A stretch of 64,000 nt of DNA from the NCBI GenBank assembly GCA_045612185.1, contig JAZKYO010000130.1:49894-113893 (forward strand). Reading direction: 5' to 3'. The first letter of the stretch is position 1; every line of letters starts with the position of its first letter. The notes under the pieces were generated by a model. That model was not told the DNA's origin. It ran no database searches and was given only the letters and a program-made list of their open reading frames with translations. The DNA is from RGIG8775 sp045612185. Lineage in GTDB: Bacteria; Bacillota; Clostridia; Oscillospirales; CAG-272. Shown here one piece after another: positions 24,352 to 32,128 of this stretch. A program made the position numbers and the translations under genes.

Positions 24352-25558
24352 ACTCGGGCTTGTAAAGCAGAGCTTAAAAATGTCCTTGCAGAATATCTGG
24401 AGCAATAAAATGCGCTCTTTCCTTACCATGTTGGGAATTATAATCGGTGTCGCAGCGGTTATAGCCCTTGTGACTACCGTGTCAGGCGTTTCCGATTATA
24501 TGATGAACGAGTTCTCAAGCATGGGAGCGGGCGCAATCACCGTAAACGCTAACGGAACCGCCCTTAAGCAAGGACTCTCCGAGCACGACCTTGAAGAAAT
24601 CGAGGCGCTTGAAAACGTGTCGGGGATATCTCCGTCGGTATCTGTAAATACCAAAGTGGTAAAAAACAACTACGTAAGCGACGACGTCAACGTGTCTGGC
24701 AAGAATCATACGTATTTTATAAGGAATGACGAGCTTGTGGTACACGGCAGACCGCTTGTCCTGAGTGATATGAGCGGTGAAGTCTACGTTTGCGTTATAG
24801 ATAAGACCTGCGCCGAAACCTTTTTCCCGGGAATTGACCCACTTGGTCAGACCTTAAAAATTGGCGGAATACAGTATACGGTAGTCGGGCTTTGCGGAGA
24901 GGATGACAGCATAACGTCGGGAATGGCAGCGCTGTACGGAATGAGCAACAGCGACGGAAACGTATATATTCCCTATAAAACCGCGCTTACCATGAACGGC
25001 AGAAACAGCGTTTCAAGCCTTGAAGTTTACGTGGCTGATACTACAAAAACCGATGAGCTTGTAGATCGTCTCGAACGTCTTCTTGACAACGCATTTAACC
25101 ACGAGGATACCGCATATAGCGTGTTCAATATGGACAGCCTTCTGACAATGATGAATACGATGAACGATATGATGTCAAGCTTGCTTGCAGGCATAGCATC
25201 AATAGCTCTGGTCGTTGGCGGTATTGGAATAATGAATATGATGCTTGTAAGCGTTACTGAGCGAACAAAAGAGATAGGTCTTAGAAAAGCGCTTGGCGCT
25301 GAGCCGGGAATAATTCAGCTTCAATTTCTGCTTGAATCTATTATTCTTTCGGTAATCGGAGGAATATTGGGAATATTCCTTGGTGAAACGATTTCCTATA
25401 TTCTGACCGTAAGTCTTATGAAAATTGAGTTTACGGTGGATCTTGGGGCAGTTGCTCTCGGTTTCTTCTTCTCGTTGGCAGTCGGAATAATTTTCGGTTG
25501 GGCGCCCGCAAGACGCGCGAGCCGTCTCAATCCAATTGACGCGCTGAGAAGTGAATAA
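24344..25558 (+). CDS. MacB/FtsX-type ABC transporter permease
   Basis: A 404-aa permease with the four-helix MacB topology: helix 1 at about 30-52 (MLGIIIGVAAVIALVTTVSG), a large extracytoplasmic MacB-type core domain (about 55-270), then three helices near the C terminus (LLAGIASIALVVGGIGIMNM; SIILSVIGGILGIFLGE; VALGFFFSLAVGIIFGW). The conserved TERTKEIGLRKALGA and PARRASRLNPIDALR are present. With the adaptor and ATPase it forms an export pump; substrate unknown. Start ATG 24344 follows GGGAGG by 8 bases. A terminator follows. Confidence 0.93.
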   Translation: MLKLGLVKQSLKMSLQNIWSNKMRSFLTMLGIIIGVAAVIALVTTVSGVSDYMMNEFSSMGAGAITVNANGTALKQGLSEHDLEEIEALENVSGISPSVSVNTKVVKNNYVSDDVNVSGKNHTYFIRNDELVVHGRPLVLSDMSGEVYVCVIDKTCAETFFPGIDPLGQTLKIGGIQYTVVGLCGEDDSITSGMAALYGMSNSDGNVYIPYKTALTMNGRNSVSSLEVYVADTTKTDELVDRLERLLDNAFNHEDTAYSVFNMDSLLTMMNTMNDMMSSLLAGIASIALVVGGIGIMNMMLVSVTERTKEIGLRKALGAEPGIIQLQFLLESIILSVIGGILGIFLGETISYILTVSLMKIEFTVDLGAVALGFFFSLAVGIIFGWAPARRASRLNPIDALRSE

Positions 25559-25563
25559 AAATT

Positions 25564-25598
25564 AAGTCCTTTGACAGTTTTTGTCAAGGGACTTTTTT
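25564..25598 (+). terminator. Rho-independent terminator of the MacAB-type operon
   Basis: AAGTCCTTTGAC (25564-25575) pairs with GTCAAGGGACTT (25583-25594, one G-T pair) and a T run follows. Confidence 0.9.
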
Positions 25599-25628
25599 GA
25601 ATATTCGGCGGCGTGTCTTGTCAATACT
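25599..25628 (+). promoter_or_regulatory. Weak candidate SigF/SigG-type promoter of sigG
   Basis: GAATA (25599-25603) fits the forespore -35 pattern GHATR. After 18 bases CAATACT (25622-25628) only partly fits the -10 pattern. No sigma-A promoter is visible between the terminator and sigG, which makes a forespore-specific promoter plausible. Confidence 0.3.
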
Positions 25629-25658
25629 TTTGGTGGAAAGAAACACAGGAGAAGCCGA

Positions 25659-26432
25659 ATGTATTATAACAAAGTCGAAATATGCGGTGTGAACACATCG
25701 AAATTAAAAACACTGACCGACGAGCAAAAACGGGACCTGCTTGAAAAAAGCAAAAAAGGGGACGAGCAGGCAAGGCAAAAGCTGATATACGGAAATCTTC
25801 GTCTTGTTCTCAGCATAATTCAAAGATTTACTAACCGAAACGAGAACCTTGACGACCTGTTCCAAGTGGGGTGTATAGGACTTGTTAAAGCGGTTGATAA
25901 CTTCAATATAGAGTTGGACGTTAAATTTTCAACCTACGCCGTGCCTATGATAATAGGCGAGATTCGCCGTTACCTGCGCGATAATAACTCAATAAGAATA
26001 AGCCGTTCCACACGAGATATGGCGTACCGCTCCTTGCAGGCAAGGGAAGAACTGATAGCCGAAAAGGAGCGTGAACCTACCGCTGATGAAATAGCCGCCA
26101 GAATCGGCGAACCCCGCGAGGCGGTTGTAAGAGCCATGGAAGCAATAATTGAACCTATTTCGCTCTATGAACCTGTTTACAGCGAAAACGGAGACTCGCT
26201 TTACGTTATGGATCAGCTAAGCGACACGGGAAGCAGTGATGAGATCTGGCTTGAAAGCATAGCCCTCCGTGAAGCAATGAAAACTCTCAGCGAAAGAGAG
26301 CGAAAAATTATAAATATGCGGTTTTACAAAAACAAAACGCAGGTAGAAATAGCCGAGGAAATCGGCATATCCCAAGCCCAGGTCTCCCGCCTCGAAAAAG
26401 GCGCGCTTGAGAGAATACGGAAACAGATATAA
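25659..26432 (+). CDS. sigG: Sporulation sigma factor SigG
   Basis: A 257-aa sigma-70 factor whose first residues, NKVEICGVNTSKL, are the hallmark of SigG. Region 2 (LIYGNLRLVLSIIQRF, LDDLFQVGCIGLVKAVDNF, FSTYAVPMIIGEIRRYLRDN), region 3 and region 4 (KTQVEIAEEIGISQAQVSRLEK) are complete. SigG drives late gene expression in the engulfed forespore, so the host can very probably form spores. The start is ATG 25659, 7 bases after CAGGAG. In Bacillus and many Clostridia sigG follows spoIIGA-sigE; here it stands alone between an efflux operon and a terminator. Confidence 0.94.
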   Translation: MYYNKVEICGVNTSKLKTLTDEQKRDLLEKSKKGDEQARQKLIYGNLRLVLSIIQRFTNRNENLDDLFQVGCIGLVKAVDNFNIELDVKFSTYAVPMIIGEIRRYLRDNNSIRISRSTRDMAYRSLQAREELIAEKEREPTADEIAARIGEPREAVVRAMEAIIEPISLYEPVYSENGDSLYVMDQLSDTGSSDEIWLESIALREAMKTLSERERKIINMRFYKNKTQVEIAEEIGISQAQVSRLEKGALERIRKQI

Positions 26433-26439
26433 AAAGTAG

Positions 26440-26469
26440 AGAGCTGTCCTCGAGGACAGCTCTGTTTTT
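26440..26469. terminator. Bidirectional terminator between sigG and dacF
   Basis: AGAGCTGTCCTC and GAGGACAGCTCT (26440-26463) form a perfect 24-base palindrome followed by GTTTTT, between converging genes. Confidence 0.85.
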
Positions 26470-27810
26470 CTAATTATAGTATCTTCTTCTTCGCCGCTGT
26501 TCGGGCTTTTTGCCACCGCTTGTTTTAATTTTGTAGAAAACAAACGCGGCGACGGCGAGCAGCAAGGGAATGATGAAAAACGGGTTTTGCGTCAGCTTTT
26601 TCATGTTGTACATAAACACGAGAAAGCCGTGCGCGTCTATGGATTTGTCGGTTACAAGTTCACACTCGTCAAGCAGATTGCCTTTGTACAACGCCTTTAT
26701 TCTACCAACCGTCTGCCCCTCGGTAACGGGGGCGTCAAGTGACTCGTAATCAAGCGCGGTAACAAATTCAATGTCCTTGTTTACGTCAATTCCCGAGTAA
26801 ATCAGCGAGGTAAGGTCTTTTGTCATTTTCACGTCAACCTCGAAATCTGTTGCCGAAAACTCAACGGGAAGCGTTGCGATTATAGACTTCTGCGACTTCA
26901 GCTTTATAACCGAGAAATTAACAAGGGCGTACTTCAACACGTTTTTCGCTACCTTGTAAGCGTGATTAACGTCGGGGTCTGAGGTGTCTCCGCCCATAAC
27001 CACGCAAACGTAAGAATATTCTTTCTTTTCCTCATCGTTTCGTCCGTCACAGCCCGCGGTTATTACGCAATCTCCGCCCTCGTCGGTAGAGCCCGCGTTC
27101 ATGCCTTGCGCGTAGGCGTAATAATAATCCTCGGTCATGTTTGTGGTTATAAGGTAGTTGCGGTTGTAGATGGTGAACTCGTCCGACATATCGGCGGTGG
27201 TTATGGTGTGCTTAATTGCCTTTGAAATGGGGAAAAGCTCCGAATTGTTGTAGAATTCAATCGCTATAAGGGCGGTGTCGTATGCCGTCGTTACCATAGC
27301 GTCATCGTGGAGCCCCGTAGGATTGGTGTAGTGGGTGTTTGTTGCTCCAAACTCGTCAGCTTTTTGGTTCATCAGCTCGCAAAAATGCTCGATTCCGCCC
27401 GCGGTTGCAAAAGCGAGAATAACCGCCGCATCGTTGTAGCCGCCGAGAATAAGCGCGTAAAGCAAATCCTCAACGCTGATTTTTTCACCCTCGCTAAGCC
27501 CAAGATATTTGCCCGTGGTGGCTTTCAGCATTTCTTTTGTAACGGTAATTCTTTCGGTAAGTCTGCCAAGATACGCCTCGTGCGCTACCATTGCCGTCAT
27601 CAGCTTTACGGTAGAGGCGGGATATATGATTTTATGCTCGTCCTTGTGCAATACGATTTTTTTGTGCCTAACGTTTACAACGCAAACTGCGTTGACCTTG
27701 CTCATAGACGGCTGATTCTCAGCCGCGAGGCAGGGAAGCGTAAACGTCGATAAAAGCGTAAGCAAAACAAGAAAAAGAGACACGGCTTTTTTGAAGAAAT
27801 AATTTTTCAT
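26470..27810 (-). CDS. D-alanyl-D-alanine carboxypeptidase-like protein (DacF/PBP5 family) with altered motifs
   Basis: A 446-aa exported penicillin-binding-protein-like enzyme. It has a signal peptide (1-30), an S11 peptidase domain, a C-terminal beta domain (about 300-385), a membrane segment near 408-428 and a basic tail RRRRRYYN. The nucleophile motif is intact (Ser66-Thr-Val-Lys69). The second motif, normally SxN, is Gly124-Tyr-Asn126, and the third, normally KTG, is Asn238-Ala-Gly240. It may be a divergent carboxypeptidase or a non-catalytic relative. A GGGAGG site precedes the ATG. Last gene of ireB-ribF-dacF, 15 bases after ribF; family members trim peptidoglycan cross-bridges. Confidence 0.85.
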   Translation of the reverse strand: MKNYFFKKAVSLFLVLLTLLSTFTLPCLAAENQPSMSKVNAVCVVNVRHKKIVLHKDEHKIIYPASTVKLMTAMVAHEAYLGRLTERITVTKEMLKATTGKYLGLSEGEKISVEDLLYALILGGYNDAAVILAFATAGGIEHFCELMNQKADEFGATNTHYTNPTGLHDDAMVTTAYDTALIAIEFYNNSELFPISKAIKHTITTADMSDEFTIYNRNYLITTNMTEDYYYAYAQGMNAGSTDEGGDCVITAGCDGRNDEEKKEYSYVCVVMGGDTSDPDVNHAYKVAKNVLKYALVNFSVIKLKSQKSIIATLPVEFSATDFEVDVKMTKDLTSLIYSGIDVNKDIEFVTALDYESLDAPVTEGQTVGRIKALYKGNLLDECELVTDKSIDAHGFLVFMYNMKKLTQNPFFIIPLLLAVAAFVFYKIKTSGGKKPEQRRRRRYYN

Positions 27811-27825
27811 AAGCCCTGCCTCCCA

Positions 27826-28758
27826 TTATATTCCGAAATATTCTTTAGTGTATTCAATGTCTGCGTTTATCTGCGCTTTAAGCGCATCAACGCTGTCAAA
27901 TTTCTTTTCGTCTCTCAGACGTTTCAAAAACTCTACTTTAATCTCTCTGTCGTACAAATCGCCGTTAAACCCGATAATATAGGTCTCGCAATTAACGACC
28001 GAGCTGTCCTCAACCGATGGGCGTAAGCCTATGTTTGAGACCGAGGGAAACCACTGTCCGTCTATATTGGATCTTGAAACGTAGATGCCTTTTTTCAAAA
28101 GCGCCATGTCAGTGCCAATACGCTGATTTATAGTGGGAATTCCCAATTTTCTGCCAAGCTGTTTCCCGTGGATAACCGTACTCTTAATGGAATAGTTCCT
28201 TCCAAGGAGAGTGTTGACCTTTTCAATCTGACCGTCAGCTATACACTGTCTTATTTTGCTTGAGCTTACCGTTTCACCGTCAAGCGTAATCGGCTCTACG
28301 ATACTTGCGTTTCCGTTCATCAAATCTGACAATAGTCCGGCAGTTCCCATAGCCTTGTAGCCAAATTTAAAATTGAAGCCGCAAACGGCGAAAACACAAC
28401 CGCACTCTTTTTTCAAAATTTCGTCAACGAAGCGCCTGGGCGAAAAGTCTCCGATGTCCTCGTAGTCATATATATACGCTAAATCAAGCCCAAGCTCCGC
28501 GAAAATCTCAAGCTTTTGCCTGAGATCCGCGATGTGCGGCAAGGGCTTATCAGCAATTATTTCAAGCGGCGCGCGTCTAAAAAACCAAACGCCGCTCTTT
28601 ATTTCTGGATATTCGCCGCGCAAAGCGTCTGCGCGTGTCAGCGTTTCGACTATCAGTTTTTGATGTCCGACGTGTACTCCGTCAAAGTTTCCTAAGCAGA
28701 GAACAGTTTGCTTGGGTGAGCTGGTCGTCTCAAAGGTTCGTAAATCGATAACCGTCAT
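27826..28758 (-). CDS. ribF: Bifunctional riboflavin kinase/FAD synthetase
   Basis: A 310-aa protein with the N-terminal adenylyltransferase domain (LGNFDGVHVGHQKLI, residues about 22-36; KIRQCIADGQIEKVNTLLGR) and the C-terminal riboflavin kinase domain (about 190-305, VIHGKQLGRKLGIPTIN). It makes FMN and then FAD from riboflavin. It lies 7 bases downstream of ireB and upstream of dacF; in Bacillus ribF instead sits with truB after rbfA. Normal length and no changed motif. Confidence 0.95.
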   Translation of the reverse strand: MTVIDLRTFETTSSPKQTVLCLGNFDGVHVGHQKLIVETLTRADALRGEYPEIKSGVWFFRRAPLEIIADKPLPHIADLRQKLEIFAELGLDLAYIYDYEDIGDFSPRRFVDEILKKECGCVFAVCGFNFKFGYKAMGTAGLLSDLMNGNASIVEPITLDGETVSSSKIRQCIADGQIEKVNTLLGRNYSIKSTVIHGKQLGRKLGIPTINQRIGTDMALLKKGIYVSRSNIDGQWFPSVSNIGLRPSVEDSSVVNCETYIIGFNGDLYDREIKVEFLKRLRDEKKFDSVDALKAQINADIEYTKEYFGI

Positions 28759-28765
28759 TGGTAAA

Positions 28766-29029
28766 TTATTTTACTCCCAAATAGGTTTTTACAAGCTCGT
28801 TAAGCAGTTCGTCACGGTCAATGTGACGGATAAGCGCGCGCGCGTTTTTGTAGTTGGTTATGTAGGTCGGATCCTCAGAAAGAATATAACCGACTATCTG
28901 GTTGATAGGATTGTAGCCCTTCTCGTTGAGAGCGTTGTAAATCTCTTTGAGTATTTTCTTGGTTTCAGCCTTATTGTCCTTTGCTATGGTGAACTTTTGG
29001 GTAACACCGCTTTGAGGTTTGTTAAGCAT
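28766..29029 (-). CDS. ireB: IreB-family regulatory phosphoprotein (UPF0297)
   Basis: An 87-aa protein matching the IreB/UPF0297 family: ILKEIYNALNEKGYNPINQIVGYILSEDPTYI is the strongly conserved core. In Enterococcus faecalis IreB is phosphorylated on threonines near its N terminus by the PASTA kinase IreK and lowers intrinsic cephalosporin resistance; the matching N-terminal Thr residues are in SGVTQKFT. Usual neighbours in Bacillota are alaS and ruvX (yrrK). Here it heads an operon with ribF and a D-Ala-D-Ala carboxypeptidase-like gene. AGGAG supports the start. Confidence 0.9.
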   Translation of the reverse strand: MLNKPQSGVTQKFTIAKDNKAETKKILKEIYNALNEKGYNPINQIVGYILSEDPTYITNYKNARALIRHIDRDELLNELVKTYLGVK

Positions 29030-29101
29030 ATTTTAGTCTCCTTTGTTATGCTATTTGACAAAATGCGGCAAAAAACGTCTGCCAACAGTCTGTCTGCATT
29101 T

Positions 29102-29130
29102 ATTATATAACATTTGTGTGATTTTTTCAA
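29102..29130 (-). promoter_or_regulatory. Sigma-A promoter of ireB-ribF-dacF
   Basis: On the minus strand TTGAAA (29130-29125), 17 bases, TATAAT (29107-29102), about 70 bases before ireB. Confidence 0.8.
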
Positions 29131-29189
29131 GTGTATTTTGAAAACTTTTATACTCTTTAAATAAATATTCATAAAAATGAATATTCTTG

Positions 29190-29218
29190 TTGACTTTTTT
29201 GCAAAAAAGTCTTATAAT
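29190..29218 (+). promoter_or_regulatory. Sigma-A promoter of the nusB-recN operon with palindromic spacer
   Basis: TTGACT (29190-29195), 17 bases, TATAAT (29213-29218). A perfect 20-base palindrome, GACTTTTTTGCAAAAAAGTC (29192-29211), fills the spacer. Confidence 0.8.
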
Positions 29219-29270
29219 ATAGTATAATGGATATTTGTGTAATGTTATATAATAAGAAAGGCAATAAAAG

Positions 29271-29720
29271 ATGGCAAATCGCAAAATTACAGTACAGGAA
29301 AAAAGAGAAAGAAGAAACGCTCTGCTTGAAATAATGTTTGAGAGCGAGTTCAGAAAAGATGAGTCACCCGAGGAAATATATCTTATTTCTTCTGAGGAGC
29401 GCGAGCTTTCTCAGGATACGCGCAACTACGTTAAGAATATGTATTTTGACCTGACAGACAAGCTCGCAACTGTTGATGAGCAGATTAACAAGGCTTCTGC
29501 GGGATGGAAAACCACAAGAATTTCCAAGCTGTCGCTTTGCATTCTCCGAATTGCGGTTTACGAGATGCTTTACGTAGAAGATATCCCCGCGGTAATTTCA
29601 ATAAACGAGGCGGTGGAGCTTTCTAAAAAATATGACGATCCAAAGGCAAAATCCTTTATTAACGGAGTACTTAACAAGGTAAAGGATATACTCGAGGCAT
29701 CGGGCAAGACAGATGAGTGA
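29271..29720 (+). CDS. nusB: Transcription antitermination protein NusB
   Basis: A 149-aa all-helical protein of the NusB family: RRNALLEIMFESEFR at the N terminus, then WKTTRISKLSLCILRIAVYEML, IPAVISINEAVELSKKYDDPKAKSFINGVLNKV. NusB with NusE (S10) forms the antitermination complex on rRNA operons. It is the first gene of a long operon and overlaps the next gene by 8 bases. In Bacillus nusB opens the same cluster but is followed by folD. Confidence 0.95.
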   Translation: MANRKITVQEKRERRNALLEIMFESEFRKDESPEEIYLISSEERELSQDTRNYVKNMYFDLTDKLATVDEQINKASAGWKTTRISKLSLCILRIAVYEMLYVEDIPAVISINEAVELSKKYDDPKAKSFINGVLNKVKDILEASGKTDE

Positions 29721-30660
29721 TATTTGTTATCTGGGTATAGATACAAGTAACTATACCACGTCGCTGGCTGTTGCCGACGGTGACGGAAAAATAGTGGCAA
29801 ACCTAAAAATGCCGCTTTCTGTAAAAGCGGGCGAGAGAGGTTTGCGCCAAAGTGACGCAGTGTTCCTTCACACAAAAAATCTTCCCGAGCTGTTTACACG
29901 CGCGGAAAGCTGTTTCGCCAATTACCGTCCTGTAGCGCTTGGTGTCTCAACCGCTCCGCGATCATGTGAGGGATCGTATATGCCTTGCTTTCTTGCGGGT
30001 AAATCGGCGGCTTACGCGGTGGCTAAAACTATGAATATTCCGATCGTTGAGCTGTCACACCAGAACGGTCACGTTATGGCGGCGGCTTATTCGGGCGGTG
30101 TTCCCGAGGCAATTCTGAAAGAGCCTTTCTTGGCGTTCCACGTGTCGGGCGGAACTACCGAGGCGCTTTTGGTAAAGCCATGCGGACGTGATTTCACCTG
30201 TGAAATAATCGGAGGAACAAAGGATATAAACGCGGGGCAGGCTATTGACCGTGTTGGCGTTGCGATGGGACTTGATTTTCCTTGTGGCGCGGCTCTCGAA
30301 AAGTTGGCTCTTGAGCACAGCGGAAAGCTGCCTAAAAACCGTGTTTGCGTAAGCGATGGCTACTGTAATCTTTCGGGCGTTGAGAATAAGGCACTTGCGC
30401 TTTATAAGGATACCGATAATAAAAATCTCGTGGCGGCATACGTACTTGACTTTATAGGTGCTACTCTTGAGAAGATAACCGCGGACATTACGGAAAAATA
30501 CAGTGACTATCCGATAGTATACAGCGGCGGAGTTATGAGTTGCTCAATTTTAAAGAACAGGCTAAAAAAAGATAATACCTATTTTGCCGAGCCCGCATTT
30601 TCGGCTGATAACGCAGCGGGCATCGCGCTTTTGTGCAGAAGACACTTTTTGTCGGAATGA
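29713..30660 (+). CDS. Kae1/TsaD-like (M22 peptidase-like) protein, probable paralogue
   Basis: A 315-aa protein of the ASKHA/Kae1 fold: LGIDTSNYTTSLAVADGDG at the start, HxxxH metal-ligand motif in ELSHQNGH, and FHVSGGTTEALLVKP. These features resemble TsaD, which transfers threonylcarbamoyl to A37 of tRNA, but the sequence is that of the second, shorter Kae1-like group often annotated as O-sialoglycoprotein endopeptidase in Clostridia. tsaB and tsaE are not nearby, and true tsaD is expected elsewhere. Biological role uncertain. It overlaps nusB and precedes xseA by 24 bases. Confidence 0.8.
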   Translation: MSDICYLGIDTSNYTTSLAVADGDGKIVANLKMPLSVKAGERGLRQSDAVFLHTKNLPELFTRAESCFANYRPVALGVSTAPRSCEGSYMPCFLAGKSAAYAVAKTMNIPIVELSHQNGHVMAAAYSGGVPEAILKEPFLAFHVSGGTTEALLVKPCGRDFTCEIIGGTKDINAGQAIDRVGVAMGLDFPCGAALEKLALEHSGKLPKNRVCVSDGYCNLSGVENKALALYKDTDNKNLVAAYVLDFIGATLEKITADITEKYSDYPIVYSGGVMSCSILKNRLKKDNTYFAEPAFSADNAAGIALLCRRHFLSE

Positions 30661-30684
30661 ATTATGTAAAGGAGGGGAGCGGAA

Positions 30685-31914
30685 ATGAACAACGGAACGA
30701 AATTTATTACCGTTTCGCAGATAAACGAATATATCAAAATGCTCATGGATTCCAATCCCGTCCTAAAAAACGTGTGGATAAAAGCTGAAATATCCAACTT
30801 TACCAACCATTACAGAACGGGGCATTTCTATTTTTCGCTTAAAGACGATAACGCGCTTGTGCGTGCGGTGATGTTTAAAAGCTATGCGCAAAACGTGAAG
30901 TTTGAGCCACAGGACGGCATGAAAGTGCTGATTCACGGCAGAGTTAGCGCATTTGTCAGAGACGGACAGTATCAGGTATACGTTGACGAAATGTTGCCTG
31001 ATGGCACGGGAGCGCTTTATCTTGCTTTTGAGCAATTAAAGCGCAAGCTTGAGGCTAAGGGACTTTTTGATGAAAGCAGAAAGAAGCCGTTGCCAAGAAT
31101 CCCGGCTAAAATAGGAATTGTAACCTCACCGACAGGCGCGGCAATACAGGATATGCTTAATATCTTGGGACGAAGATTTCCGTCTGCCGATATATATATC
31201 TATCCCGCGCAGGTTCAGGGAACTGACGCCGCCCCACAGCTTATAGAAGGCTTGCGTTATTTTAACCGCGAGGATAGCGTTGACGTAATAATTATCGGGC
31301 GTGGCGGTGGCTCTGCAGAGGACCTTTGGGCGTTTAACGATGAGCAATTGGCGTATGCTGTTGCCGATTCTCATATTCCCGTAATTTCGGCGGTCGGTCA
31401 TGAAAGTGATTTTACTATCTGTGATTTCGTAGCCGACAAACGTGCGCCAACTCCTTCCGCGGCGGCTGAAATTGCCGTTCCGGATATGTCTGATATTTTG
31501 TCCGCGCTTGACTCGATTAAAATGAGAATGGCGAATACACTGATAGGAAAAATAAACGCATTCCGAAAGAATCTGAAGTATCTTTCAGAGTCAGGCGTGT
31601 TTTCAGACCCTGCTTATATCGTTAACGACCGAAAAATGGAAATTCTCCATCTCTCTGAAAAGCTTGATATGTTGGCAGAAAAAAAGACCGACAAATGCCG
31701 TGCGGTACTTGGTGGCTTGGCTTCAAAGCTTGAAGCGCTTAGCCCGCTTGCCGTGGTTTCGAGAGGCTATGGAGTGGTTACCGCTGAAGACGGTAAAATG
31801 GTAAAAAGCGTAAAGCAAGTAAAAAATGGAGACAGTATAGACGTAAGAATCGCTGACGGAAGTGTCAGCGCAGTTGTAAAATCGGTGAAAAAGGAGAAAA
31901 TCAATGGCTGCTAA
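30685..31914 (+). CDS. xseA: Exodeoxyribonuclease VII large subunit
   Basis: A 409-aa protein with the N-terminal OB-fold (ISQ-type start TVSQINEYIKMLMDSNPVL; KAEISNFTNHYRTGHFYFSLKDD), the catalytic domain (IGIVTSPTGAAIQDMLNIL; DVIIIGRGGGSAEDLWAFNDE; HESDFTICDFVADKRAPTPS) and a C-terminal coiled-coil part. ExoVII degrades single-stranded DNA in both directions, with XseB as small subunit. A GGAGGGGAG site precedes the ATG. The stop overlaps the start of xseB by 11 bases. Confidence 0.96.
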   Translation: MNNGTKFITVSQINEYIKMLMDSNPVLKNVWIKAEISNFTNHYRTGHFYFSLKDDNALVRAVMFKSYAQNVKFEPQDGMKVLIHGRVSAFVRDGQYQVYVDEMLPDGTGALYLAFEQLKRKLEAKGLFDESRKKPLPRIPAKIGIVTSPTGAAIQDMLNILGRRFPSADIYIYPAQVQGTDAAPQLIEGLRYFNREDSVDVIIIGRGGGSAEDLWAFNDEQLAYAVADSHIPVISAVGHESDFTICDFVADKRAPTPSAAAEIAVPDMSDILSALDSIKMRMANTLIGKINAFRKNLKYLSESGVFSDPAYIVNDRKMEILHLSEKLDMLAEKKTDKCRAVLGGLASKLEALSPLAVVSRGYGVVTAEDGKMVKSVKQVKNGDSIDVRIADGSVSAVVKSVKKEKINGC

Positions 31915-32128
31915 AACAAAAACATTTGAAGCATCTATGGCGCGCCTTGAAGAAATCGTGCGCCTTCTGGAAAGCGGAGAAGCTACGCTTGATGAATCTA
32001 TCGTATTGTATACCGAAGGCGTTAAGCTGGTGGGAGAATGTAATAAAAAGCTTGAAGATACCGAGCGTAAGATTAAGCTTCTTACGGTAGATTCAAACGG
32101 TGTGACCACTGAAACAGACTTTGCGTGA
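31904..32128 (+). CDS. xseB: Exodeoxyribonuclease VII small subunit
   Basis: A 74-aa helical protein with the XseB signature SMARLEEIVRLLESGEATL and DESIVLYTEGVKL. Several copies bind the coiled-coil region of XseA. It overlaps xseA upstream and the polyprenyl synthase gene downstream (TGATGA), which suggests translational coupling. Confidence 0.95.
   Translation: MAAKTKTFEASMARLEEIVRLLESGEATLDESIVLYTEGVKLVGECNKKLEDTERKIKLLTVDSNGVTTETDFA

Noticed and set aside
25581..25658. N-terminal extension of SigG from 25581
   Set aside because: It would begin inside the terminator; SigG proteins start close to NKVEICGV, and CAGGAG supports ATG 25659.
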